Shown piece by piece: positions 23,461 through 31,948 of a DNA stretch of 64,000 nucleotides (within the stretch, counting starts at the first letter, position 1; every line of letters starts with the position of its first letter). The DNA comes from Pseudorasbora parva (Eukaryota > Chordata > Actinopteri > Cypriniformes > Gobionidae). The translations under genes were made by a program, and so were the position numbers. Below the pieces are notes generated by a model. The model was not told where the DNA came from. It saw nothing but the letters and a program-made list of their open reading frames with translations, and made no database searches. The DNA is taken from contig NC_090175.1 in NCBI RefSeq assembly GCF_024679245.1, positions 54,238,362 to 54,302,361 of the forward strand, in the 5' to 3' direction.

Positions 23461-23689
23461 GCATTGCAACATTTCAGAGTTGAGCTACAACTGCAGCTCA
23501 CATCACTTTTTTTTTTTTTTACTTTGATTTTCTTTATTATATTATTGTTATTTATTGCATGACTAATAAGGACATCTAAGCGCCCGTGCCTGTTTTCTGT
23601 TTTCTCTTACGCCAATGCTTTATTTTCGATTGGTTGGAGGACTAAAGATCGGAAGTAGTTTATTTATGCTAATGAAGGAGTTGGGGGTT

Positions 23690-24460
23690 GTAGATATTTA
23701 CGTTCAACGGGAGCCGCCCTTCATTCACCCACATGGTTCACGGCAGGTCGCGTTCGCGCCACTTTTGCCATTCTACTATGATTAAGAAAGTCGTTTTAGG
23801 AGAAGTTTCACTTCGCTTTGGACGCGCGCCGCGTGCGTTACATGCGATCGCGCTCCACTTTTAAGTTTACGCACCAGTTTCGCAGATTTGTCCAGAGCGG
23901 TGGCTGTAAACGGCAAGTGAGTGAAGATGGTGGATTTCACTGGTGAGTGTCTTACTGTGCGTTATTGACTAGGAACCTGTTGTTAATTTAATCTCGCTTC
24001 TAGTCTCAAACTCAATCGCGTTTTCCCGCTTAAACACATGCGAGATGATTTCCGCGCATGATTTCGTAACTCCGCTATTGCAAGCATTAACGACGTTGAT
24101 ACAAACAATGTAGTAAGTGGCGCATGGTAGTCCTCTCCACCTCCATAGTTGGGGAGAATGTGGGAGATTTGAAAAGCATGCTTGCTGCAATGCAACTACC
24201 AACTATTTTATTTCACCGCACGCCCGCGCAACACGCTATCATTCGCATGGTAAACAAGCGCTCGCGTAGTAGAAAGCGAATTAACTTGTTTTTGGACTTG
24301 TAGAGTGATGTTTTCTCCTTCTGTTGCGCGTGCGAGTTAAAGTGCCTCCAGAACAAAGCAGTAGCACATGGGGGACGCGTAGGCCGCGCGCGCTCAGGCT
24401 AGCTTAGCAACGGCGCGCGGGACAAAAACACCCCTCTTTGTGCATTCATATTCTGATTTA
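23690..24460 (+). promoter_or_regulatory. CpG-rich promoter region of the miR-17-92 host gene
   Basis: Sequence changes abruptly from AT-rich to a CpG-rich stretch (GACGCGCGCCGCGTGCG near 23,821, GGCCGCGCGCGCTC near 24,381). It lies 0.9-1.7 kb upstream of the first microRNA, as expected for the host promoter. E2F-like sites include TTCGCGCC (23,753-23,760) and TTTCCCGC (24,022-24,029). E2F and MYC control of this cluster is established in mammals. I saw no canonical CACGTG here, only CACATG. The start of transcription cannot be placed from sequence; somewhere near 23,700-23,900 is likely. Confidence 0.65.
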
Positions 24461-25375
24461 CACTGAAGGTTACGTGTGAATCGTTGATTTAAATGTTTTA
24501 AAGTTAATTAGCTTGTTTTTTTTTTTATAATCAGAAGTTTTAATGGGGACTAGATGGAGCTAGCCTGTTCTAGCCATTGCCGTTTAACTGGCTAGTTTCA
24601 CTTCGTCTATATGCCATGAGCACCGTATTGTTTGACGTTAAATAATTTCGTTGTTTTTATGGGTTTTTGAGTGCGTGTTTAAGGCAGAGTCCTAGCTAGT
24701 TAGCTTAGCATTAGCAGCTATCGCTGCCCTTAATATCGATTGTACGCGATAATCAACAACGCGCCACTTTATTTCCCAACCCCGTTTTGTTGTTTATACC
24801 GGCATGTCATATGGAATTTATTATTTGTCGTCTAACTTCGTTGTATTTATGCGAAGAATGATCCGGTTGGTGAACTCAACGGCGCCATGTTAGTGCAGAT
24901 TGTTTCAGGTTGGGGGGAGGGGTGAACGGGGAGCGTCTCTGCGCATGCGCCACTCGGACGCGCGGTCCGCAGGCTGCGCAATTCATTCACATGCTCAACT
25001 CGAGTTCTCATAACTTGGAAATTGATTGTAAAATACACATTCAAAAGCGGAGTGAGCGAAGTAGGTAATGGTGGTTTGTTGGAGTTGGCTTATTTTTAAG
25101 AGCGATACACCGTCAAAGTTGGATTTGCGTTGTACCGCAGTGCCCGTGTGACATGTGCTCTGCCATGAGGCCCTCGCTCTTGTAGTAATAGCCCTATAGA
25201 ACGTCAACACCATTTACTAGTTTTCTCTTTTGAATCCGAATTTTAATATAACCAATGAACTAACTCAATTTCTCCCCTTTCCCCTCTCAGAAACCTCAAA
25301 GATGGGAGTAGTTCCCTGCAAGTTCTCTGGAGACTTTCATCCATTGGACTTTGTTGAGGCAGAACATGGTTGGTG

Positions 25376-25458
25376 TCGGTGTATTGTCAAAGTGCTTACA
25401 GTGCAGGTAGTATTATGGAATATCTACTGCAGTGGAGGCACTTCTAGCAATACACTTG
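25376..25458 (+). ncRNA. mir17: pre-miR-17
   Basis: The 5p product lies at 25,388-25,410 (seed AAAGTGC, identical over 23 nt to the vertebrate miR-17-5p I know). The 3p product lies at 25,426-25,447 (ACTGCAGTGGAGGCACTT...). The basal stem GTGTATTG (25,379-25,386) pairs exactly with CAATACAC (25,448-25,455). It is the first member of the cluster; the seed family miR-17/20/106/93 represses cell-cycle and pro-apoptotic targets. The hairpin overlaps a chance or possibly spliced reading frame, treated separately. Confidence 0.98.
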
Positions 25459-25547
25459 ACCATTACCTTTGCCCTTTGCCAAGCAAGAACCCGGCCATGG
25501 TAAAAATCACCCAACAGGCTCAACCCAGCATTTATTAGTGTAACGGC

Positions 25548-25625
25548 TTTGTGCTAAGGTGCATCTAGTGCAGATAGTGAAGTAGACTAGCACCTACTGC
25601 CCTAAGTGCTCCTTCTGGCACGAGG
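25548..25625 (+). ncRNA. mir18a: pre-miR-18a
   Basis: The 5p product lies at 25,555-25,577 (seed AAGGTGC, 23 nt matching vertebrate miR-18a-5p). The 3p product lies at 25,596-25,618 (ACTGCCCTAAGTGCTCC...). The arms fold across the loop TGAAGTAGACTAGCACCT. Second in the cluster, as in all jawed vertebrates. The seed differs from miR-17 by one base, so targets overlap only partly. Processing of mammalian miR-18a is known to depend on the terminal loop and hnRNP A1; whether the loop signal is kept here is not judged. Confidence 0.98.
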
Positions 25626-25680
25626 GACTGTGAATTTCATCTGTGTTTTTGGATTAAGTAATTATTTCCCCTCTTTTTGG

Positions 25681-25766
25681 TGCAGTTCTCTGCTAGTTTT
25701 GCATAGTTGCACTACAAGAAAACGGGAGTTGTGCAAATCTATGCAAAACTGATGGTGGCCTGCTGC
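25681..25766 (+). ncRNA. mir19a: pre-miR-19a
   Basis: The 5p passenger lies at 25,695-25,716 (AGTTTTGCATAGTTGCAC...) and the mature 3p at 25,730-25,752 (seed GTGCAAA). The basal stem pairs GCAG near 25,682 with CTGC near 25,761. The miR-19 family is the main oncogenic component of the mammalian cluster, through targets such as PTEN. After this hairpin the spacing to miR-20a is enlarged by a microsatellite. Confidence 0.98.
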
Positions 25767-25814
25767 TTCTCCACGCTTTCCAGTTTTGATTTGACATTTG
25801 AGGTGAATGTATGT

Positions 25815-25816
<2 letters not shown>

Positions 25817-25864
<48 letters not shown>

Positions 25865-25905
25865 TATACACATATATATATAAAATGTGTATATGTGTAT
25901 ATAGG
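25817..25905. repeat. (CA)n(TA)n microsatellite inside the miR-17-92 cluster
   Basis: About 16 CA units (25,817-25,848) run into a TA-rich tract with ATTATACAC and GTGTATATG, to about 25,905. It lies between pre-miR-19a and pre-miR-20a. The sequence is alternating purine-pyrimidine throughout and partly self-complementary. Confidence 0.95.
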
Positions 25906-25947
25906 TTTTCTTTTAAATACACCTGCCAGTGTAGTCATTGTGTTAGT

Positions 25948-26028
25948 TTCAGCAGTGCTAAAGTGCTTATAGTGCAGGTAGTATTTCTGTCATCTACTGC
26001 AGTGTGAGCACTTGAAGTACTTCTAACT
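25948..26028 (+). ncRNA. mir20a: pre-miR-20a
   Basis: The 5p product lies at 25,959-25,981 (seed AAAGTGC, 23 nt matching vertebrate miR-20a-5p). The 3p product lies at 25,996-26,017 (ACTGCAGTGTGAGCACTTG...), which differs from the mammalian form as I know it. It shares its seed with miR-17 and pairs across a short TATTTCTGTCATCT loop. Confidence 0.98.
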
Positions 26029-26099
26029 AAATGCACTTGGATCTGAAGACTTTTGCAAGCACTCCCAGGATCTCTCTATACACTCTCTGTAACTTTGCC

Positions 26100-26182
26100 G
26101 GACCCCGGTCAGTTTTGCTGGTTTGCATTCAGCTTTTAAGACTGTGCGCTGTGCAAATCCATGCAAAACTGACAGTGGCGGC
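26100..26182 (+). ncRNA. mir19b: pre-miR-19b
   Basis: The 5p passenger lies at 26,111-26,133 (AGTTTTGCTGGTTTGCATTC...) and the mature 3p at 26,150-26,172 (seed GTGCAAA). The mature arm differs from miR-19a here by one base in the middle (ATCC for ATCT). Fifth member of the cluster. Confidence 0.98.
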
Positions 26183-26217
26183 ACACATCTGAGAACCATT
26201 TAGGATCCTTGTGGTCC

Positions 26218-26298
26218 CTTTCTGCACAGGTTGGGATTGGTCGCAATGCTGTGTGTTTGGAAGGTATTGCACTTGTCCCGGCCTGTAGAGGATTGTGG
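26218..26298 (+). ncRNA. mir92a: pre-miR-92a
   Basis: The 5p arm lies at 26,228-26,250 (AGGTTGGGATTGGTCGCAAT...) and the mature 3p at 26,265-26,286 (seed ATTGCAC, 22 nt, ending CCCGGCCTGT). The base ACAGGTTGGG pairs with CCCGGCCTGT. It belongs to the miR-25/92 family, an older seed family than the rest of the cluster. It is the last hairpin, so the polyadenylation signal at 26,441 fits a transcript that ends soon after. Confidence 0.98.
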
Positions 26299-26440
26299 AG
26301 ATTGTACCCCACATGCATGTTTTTGTTGTTGGAAGTTCCAGCTTTGCATTGTATATACATACTCTATATCCTCCAAAAAGATTAAATTATGAAAATATAT
26401 TTTTATTTGACATCAAATGCATTTTTAATGACCTGTTTTC

Positions 26441-26446
26441 AATAAA
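26441..26446 (+). terminator. Candidate polyadenylation signal of the microRNA host
   Basis: A canonical AATAAA followed within 30 bp by a T/GT-rich element, on the correct strand, about 140 bp after pre-miR-92a. Other AATAAA occurrences exist in this AT-rich DNA, so this is a best guess. Confidence 0.45.
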
Positions 26447-26470
26447 AGATGAAGAGGTGCATTGTCTTGC

Positions 26471-27136
26471 TGTGCTGTCTTTATTCTGTCATGTTCTCAC
26501 TAACTTGTCACTTTTACAGCATGCAAGATGTGAAGGTGTAACTTCTGGGCTGGTAATTAACCATGCATTACTGTGTGATTGGGTTTGTATTGACTTGGCT
26601 TTTACTGGACCAACATGAACAGATAAATTCAACCCCGTTGTCTATCAGCTGTTCATTCGATTTGTCAAATCCAATTATAAAAATGCAGCATAAGCTAAGT
26701 TATCTAGCATCCCTCTTAGCAAACATGCTTAATGTAGAGTCTGAATGCCTATAGTTGGGTGCATGTATAAATGTAATTTGATGTTATTCCAAGGGTGTAG
26801 ATATGCCTTTATGCATGTATTGGGTTGATGAGAAATTAGTGTTTAATCTTTTTTTTTTTTCACTGCATTTCTAGCTGAAGTTCTTTCGAATGGGAGGTTA
26901 CCATGGTGTCCAGCTACTGTGCCGAGGAATGTAGGGAGGTTTTGTGTGGTCCAATGTAAAGATGTGCAGCATGTCCCCTTTAAAAATAACATGTTCTGAG
27001 TTTAAAATGCTTTTAAGATTCATCTGCAGGAAAGTATAGATTATAAACCTGAAGTTTTTAAAGCCTTTAAATTGCCTGATTGATATATCTGGTATTGTCT
27101 GTATAGCTTGATCACAAGGAAATAAACAGGTTCTCA
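26471..27136. other. Spacer between microRNA host and gpc5, gene-free
   Basis: AT-rich unique-looking sequence with a T run near 26,850. Frames at 26,563-27,137 show no family. Confidence 0.4.
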
Positions 27137-27424
27137 TTAAAGGGATGGTTCATCCTAAAAGGAATATTTACTAGTCCTTGAGTTCCCAACCTGTATGTTT
27201 CTTTTGAACACCACAGTTATGAAGATGGTAGCCATTGACCTCCATAATATTTTTAATTTATTTTTTTCAGTATGGAAGTCAATTTGTGCCTATTCTATTT
27301 ACTGACATTTCTTCAAAATGCATTTTGTTTTTAACAGAAGAGAGAACTTAGTACAAATTTAGAACAAATTGAGGACCCATTTTTTTATATAATTATTTTT
27401 TTGGGGGTGAACTGTCCTTTTTAA
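27137..27424. mobile_element. TTAA-flanked MITE (TTAAAGGGATAGTTCACCC family), full length
   Basis: Left end TTAAAGGGATGGTTCATCC and right end GGGGTGAACTGTCCTTTTTAA are inverted repeats closed by TTAA on both sides. Interior words CCCAACCTGTATG and TTCTTTTGAACAC are family hallmarks. 288 bp, no coding capacity. Confidence 0.85.
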
Positions 27425-28199
27425 TAAGCCCCCTTTTCAGAAATGAGGCTCTTTTCGTCTGGTTAAAGGAATAAGGTTGTAGTTCTTTTAGGATATAAGC
27501 ACGTGAGTAACTATGTTCATATAAACTTGATGCCAAACTCAAACCAGTTAAGATAGTTCCAGAGGTTGTCCAATAGATGGCTCTATTGCAACCCATTTGA
27601 GAGACTCGCACTTCTCTGGGGAAAAGGTTTATTTCCAGTAATTTTCCTATTTCTAGTGTGGTTTGTAGTCTTGGCAAGCTATTTGATCAAGCTTTCCATT
27701 AACAGTCCTCAAACTTAATTAACAAACCATGTAAACACCTATACAATTTTGTAGATACTCTGCCCAAAAGGGATATATAGTGGTGAATGAGATACATTAA
27801 ATGAGTTGTTCCCTTTTGCTCAAATAGCAAAAAGAAAACCCCACAATAGCGTTTTCACAACTTTCGAGAGAGAAAATAGGGATTGATGACAGTGGCTGTT
27901 AGAAAAAAAACGTTTCTTTTTTGATACAATCATAAAAAGTAGCTATAGTGTTATAAATATACATAATTTATTTTTCTGTCTTTTTGCAGGATTTACGATG
28001 CTGATGACCGTTAACGAGTCATCTGTGAAGGTCCTAAACTGCAATCGAGCAGCTGTTGCTATGGTTACCACCTCAAGCAAAAGAGATTTAGGCTATGTTT
28101 GCGAGCATTGGACTTAGTTTTATTTATTAGCCTACTAATACTATTATAAATATTATTATTATTATTTCGATTCTTAAGAATATAAACCTTTAGGTTTGG
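27425..28199. other. Spacer upstream of gpc5
   Basis: No gene seen. A strong-looking acceptor (TTTTTCTGTCTTTTTGCAG, ending at 27,989) has no recognised exon behind it, but it could belong to a longer microRNA host transcript. Confidence 0.4.
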
Positions 28200-28613
28200 T
28201 CGTAGGCAGGGGTAGTTCGGAAAATGTAACTACACGACAAAACTGTAACTTAGTAGCTTATACGCTCTCTCGTGCATATAATAACGTTAGTAAGTTAGTT
28301 ACTTGTCCGCTTAGTTGGTTGTGTAGAAATCTCGTCTCTTTTCTAGTCGGACTAACGTTACACTAATGATTCCGCCCATTCTCTCTTGACAGCTCAGTCT
28401 TTCACCAACACACTCATTGCGCTCTTTTTGAAGGTCCTGCGCGAGACCCTCTACTCACGTAGCTATGTGTGTGTGACATGCAACATCTCTTGAATATATT
28501 TTTCTTTACCTGAATCACCGCTGTTTTCATTAAACAAGTTTTCCGAGATCTACACGACACGCCCGCGTTTCTTAATTTTCTACACGAACGGACAAACTGG
28601 TCAGCTGTTGGAG
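28200..28613 (+). promoter_or_regulatory. gpc5 promoter and 5' UTR region (inferred)
   Basis: The 400 bp before the gpc5 start codon is less AT-rich and has scattered CpG (TCCTGCGCGAGACC, ACACGACACGCCCGCG). A TATA-like CATATAATAACG lies near 28,274. No stop-free upstream extension of the reading frame is supported. The transcription start cannot be fixed. Confidence 0.4.
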
Positions 28614-28764
28614 ATGGAGATGCGTGCCGTTTTGGTTTATGCCTTTTTAGCTGTTTTCATCGATTCGTGTCGGGGGACTTTAATGAACTGCGACGAAGTG
28701 CGTCAAGTTTTTCAACTCAAGCAAATCGGACCTGTAAAATCAGTTCCTGAAACACCGATAACAG
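28614..28764 (+). CDS. gpc5: Glypican-5, exon 1 (signal peptide and N-terminus)
   Basis: Glypicans are GPI-anchored heparan sulfate proteoglycans of the cell surface that tune growth-factor and morphogen signalling, including Hedgehog, FGF and Wnt. This exon gives 50 complete codons plus one base, then a consensus donor GTAAGA. Residues 1-21 form a signal peptide with hydrophobic core AVLVYAFLAVFI. After it comes NCDEVRQVFQ (residues 25-34), whose Cys26 is the first conserved glypican cysteine, and then VPETPITG across the splice. The first ATG (G at +4) is used; a second ATG two codons on could serve as well. Phase 1 at the junction joins exactly with exon 2. It lies 2.3 kb downstream of miR-92a on the same strand, the same neighbour as in mammals. 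Which teleost gpc5 paralogue (a, b or c) is not resolved. Confidence 0.93.
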
Positions 28765-29581
28765 GTAAGATGTGAGTTTGACAGCATGTTCTGTTTTTGT
28801 GTCACTTCGTGTTTTTTCATTTACCTCCAATGTTAAGCTGATGACGATTTCCTAAACGGTCTAACGTTTTATGTTGTCAATGTTTAATCCAAATATTTGG
28901 AGTTTTAAACATGTATCTTTCTGGAAGAATCAAATCATAAGACGCGGATAACAACGCTTTTAAAATGTAAATAAACGAACCAAAACTGAACTCTAAATTA
29001 AAAGTGAAACCGCTTGTCATCTTAGTCAGGGTATGCTACACGTTTCCACTGGTATCGAAGATGGAAAAGATTTGGATACTTTTTTTTAAACTCCGCGATA
29101 TTGACCCATAATAATTCATCTCTTGATATAACATCAAATGACGTTTTCAAGACAAATTATAGCTTTAGGGCGCGTTTACCGGCTTTAGGAGGTGTAAGTG
29201 GTAATCTTAAGACTGACTGACAAGCATTTCTTTGAACAAACTTTTTAAAACAGCCTAATGAATGGAGCAGTTCTTCTAACAGCCTAAACTTGTAGCTACT
29301 ATTTCGAAAGACTTCGCTTACTTTAAAAAAAAAAAAAAAAATGTAATCAAATAATTAAAAAAGTAAATTTTCTAAAGTTGGCTTTAAGATTACGCATAGT
29401 CGCCGCTTTTAAGTATTCAGGATTTGTACAAGACTTATCCTGTTGGGAAATTGAGATAAATGTCCCTATGGGAATATTTTCTCGAGTAGGCTAATGTTTT
29501 GCTGTTGGTATGCACAAGCAGGTTACCAAAAAGATACAACTGAGTCGAACTGAAGTGTTGGCATCTCCTTCAAACTGAGAT
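28765..29581 (+). other. gpc5 intron 1, first part
   Basis: Starts GTAAGATG. AT-rich, with an A run at about 29,324-29,341. No element recognised before the MITE at 29,582. Confidence 0.7.
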
Positions 29582-29867
29582 TTAAAGTGATAGCTCACCA
29601 AAAATGTACTCACCCTCATGTGGTTCCAAACCTGTTCATTCGTTCTTCTGCTAAACACAAAAGATATTACAAAGAAGATATTACAAACAGTTCACCATAA
29701 CCATATGTTTCTTTCTTTCACTTAAGTCAAAATCAACTCTTTGATTACCAACATTCTTTAAAATATTGCATTTTGTGTTCAGCAGAAGAGAGAAACTCAT
29801 ACAGGTTTGGAACAACTTGAGAGTGAGCAAATGACAATTTTCATTTTTGGTGGAAATATCCCTTTAA
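29582..29867. mobile_element. TTAA-flanked MITE (same family as 27,137), full length
   Basis: TTAAAGTGATAGCTCACCAA at the left and TTTTTGGTGGAAATATCCCTTTAA at the right are inverted ends. Interior ACTCACCCTCATGTGGTTCC and ACAGGTTTGGAACAAC are the mirrored family core. 286 bp, in gpc5 intron 1. Confidence 0.9.
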
Positions 29868-30420
29868 AATCAGTTCAGAGTTTCCTTAAATCACTCGTTG
29901 AGATATTGTATACAAGGCCAGAAACTAACTCATGCCACTTGACTGCAAAATACAACCACAATTAGTTGGAAATGCACTGTTTGGTTTAAACAGCTGCCAT
30001 GTAAATCTCCCAGGACTGTTTGGTTTGTGACCTCTGAGCCTGTCGAATGGTCTTTGTCAGGTTGTTTGGATAATTGTCCTATTTTGCTGTTGCTCTTCTG
30101 ATCTGAAACTAGTTTTGTGACCTCTCTAATAATGGATGGTGCTCATATCTAAAGGAAAGGGCTCTAACCAGTTTGACAAACTTTGCTGCGTTAATGGATG
30201 CTAAGTGGCTTGAGAAGAACAGCTTGTACACTGTTTCCCACAGAGGTCATCAAATGGAGCTCGCTTCAAAGTGCTGCTTGGAAGAGGTTGTTTCTGAGTT
30301 TTACAGGAATTTAGAGCTGTGGTTTGCTATTAAAGTTTGGCACAACTCAAAAAAAGCCTCCAGGAAAGGTGCTCATCCTCATTGCTCATCGTAAACTTCT
30401 GAACTTTTGGTTGGAAGCAG
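29868..30420 (+). other. gpc5 intron 1, gene-free
   Basis: The 73-residue frame at 30,173-30,394 has no family and no splice flanks. Nothing else seen. Confidence 0.4.
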
Positions 30421-30545
30421 TTAAAGGGATAGTTCACCCAAAAATGAAAATTCTGTTATTAATTACTCACCCCGTTGTTGTTTCATCTTCGGATGAAGAT
30501 TAACTAAAGAAGATCTTTTTGATGAAATCTGAGAGCATTCTGTCC
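30421..30545. mobile_element. TTAA-MITE 5' part, truncated
   Basis: TTAAAGGGATAGTTCACCCA followed by an AAAATGAAAATTCTG-type block is the best-preserved left end of this family in the window. The right end is absent; after about 30,545 the sequence leaves the family. Confidence 0.85.
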
Positions 30546-30770
30546 CTCCAACTGACACTTTGACGCTTCAAAAACTTCAAAAAGTGTTTGTAAATGCAGA
30601 CTAATGCATATGAGGTGTGAGATTTAGTCTAACATTTTCTGAAGAGACACAATCGCTTAATATGAGGAAGAGATTTAATTTAGTTGATTAAGCTTATTCT
30701 CAAACATTCATCCACTCGCTCATCAGTTGTGGTAAACAGAAGCTCAATCATGTTCGCTTGATGTGCGAGA

Positions 30771-31199
30771 ACCAATGAGGTTCATTCTCATGTTACGAAG
30801 CACGTTTAAGCTTTAGCCAGGACCAATAAGATTCATTCTTGTGTTACGCTGCACATTTGAGCTTCCTCAAGAACCAATGAAGTTCATTCTTGTGTTACAC
30901 AGGAGCTTCAGAAAGAACCAATGAGATTAATTCTTGTGTTACGGTGCCTATTTGAGCTTCCTCAAGAACCAATGAGGTTCATTCTTGTGTTACACAGGAG
31001 CTTCCTCAAGAACCAATGAGGTTCATTCTTGTGTTACACAGGAGCTTCCTCAAGAACCGATGAGATTCATTCTTGTGTTACACTGCACATTTGAGCTTCC
31101 TCAAGAACCAGTGAGGTTCATTCTTGTGTTACACAGGAGATTCAGAAAGAACCAATGAGACTCATTCTTGTGTTACGCAGGACATTTGAGCTTTGGTCT
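30771..31199. repeat. Minisatellite with alternating 44- and 51-bp units
   Basis: Nine consecutive units begin ACCAATGAGGTTCATTCTTG or a near variant and continue GTGTTAC. Units end either ACACAGGAGCTTCCTCAAGA (44 bp) or with an extra GCACATTTGAG segment (51 bp). It lies in gpc5 intron 1. Confidence 0.9.
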
Positions 31200-31310
31200 T
31201 ATATAGTGATCTTTTTGGAAAATAGTTATTTTTTAGATTTGGATTCAATAGAGATGATTTTGCTTACATTTATTACAGGTTTAGAGAAAACATGAATAAT
31301 TACATTTCTA

Positions 31311-31492
31311 CACTGTAAAAAAAATCTGTAAAAATAGGGCACGATGTACTGTATAAATATGAATATGTATTGTTTTTTTTACAGGTGTTTATCTGTATTT
31401 TGAATTACACATTGCATTATTTTGTGTTTTAAGGGTCAACGAAAATGACCCTTAAATTACAAGTACATTTTCCGTTTTTATTTTTTACAGTG
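31311..31492. mobile_element. Short CACTGTAAAAA MITE
   Basis: 182 bp with ends CACTGTAAAAAAAATC and TTTTTTACAGTG and TA on each side. The ends match the 390-bp family but the interior is different. An internal hairpin AAGGGTCA...TGACCCTT occurs near 31,431-31,455. Confidence 0.85.
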
Positions 31493-31513
31493 TAGGCTTG
31501 TATTGAATTCAGT

Positions 31514-31948
31514 TTAAAGCTACGCTGTGTGATATTTTCCCCCATCTAGCGGTGTAAAGGTATATGACCATCCAGTGAATAATAGTTTCTGTTCCTCTCA
31601 ATTCTGATTTAGTTTTAACTCCTACGGTGGCCGATTTAGTCCAAGATTAACATGGCAATCCCTCTCGTCACATTCGACACGGTGCCATCGAATGTTAAAA
31701 CGCAAAAGGCGAAGCTTGAATTTATGGGTATGTCCCTCTTTGGCTAATGTACTTTCAAGATGGAGGGGCAACATGGCGACCGGCATTCGAACCCCTCACC
31801 CGTATGTGTTTTCAATGGCATATTATAAACTTACAAGAATACTTTATTACTTGAAAGAAGTAAATATACATTAATGAGCACATATATTTTGAAAGAACTG
31901 TGTTTTTAGCTAAGAATAAACTAAAAAAGTTACACAGTGTAGCTTTAA
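31514..31948. mobile_element. TTAA-flanked MITE, uninterrupted copy
   Basis: TTAA at 31,514 and 31,945, with inverted ends AGCTACGCTGTGTGATA and ACACAGTGTAGCT. It is colinear with 7064-7745 minus the SINE: both share CCATCTAGCGGTGTAAAGG, AATAATAGTTTCTGTTCC, CTCCTACGGTGGC and TTCAAGATGGAGGGGCAACA. It gives the empty site for that insertion. Confidence 0.9.

Larger units (their letters stand above)
23900..26470 (+). ncRNA. mir17hg: miR-17-92 primary transcript (host gene, inferred extent)
   Basis: A host RNA must span the six hairpins at 25,376-26,298. A plausible exon 1 ends at 23,942 before GTGAGT. A plausible intron of about 1.35 kb ends in the strong pyrimidine tract TCTCCCCTTTCCCCTCTCAG, so exon 2 begins at 25,291, only 85 bp before pre-miR-17. 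An AATAAA at 26,441-26,446 followed by a TGT/TCT-rich stretch (TGTCTTGCTGTGCTGTC) is the best candidate 3' end, about 140 bp after pre-miR-92a. A second donor-like GTGAGTG lies at 23,917. In mammals this host is a non-coding RNA processed by Drosha in the nucleus. The microRNA positions are certain; the exon structure is inferred from splice motifs alone. Confidence 0.6.

Noticed and set aside
23741..25300. Canonical MYC E-box (CACGTG) in the miR-17-92 promoter
   Set aside because: Only CACATG variants were found; no claim of MYC binding is made.
30771..31199. CRISPR-like regular repeats
   Set aside because: This is a vertebrate minisatellite: units abut with no unique spacers.
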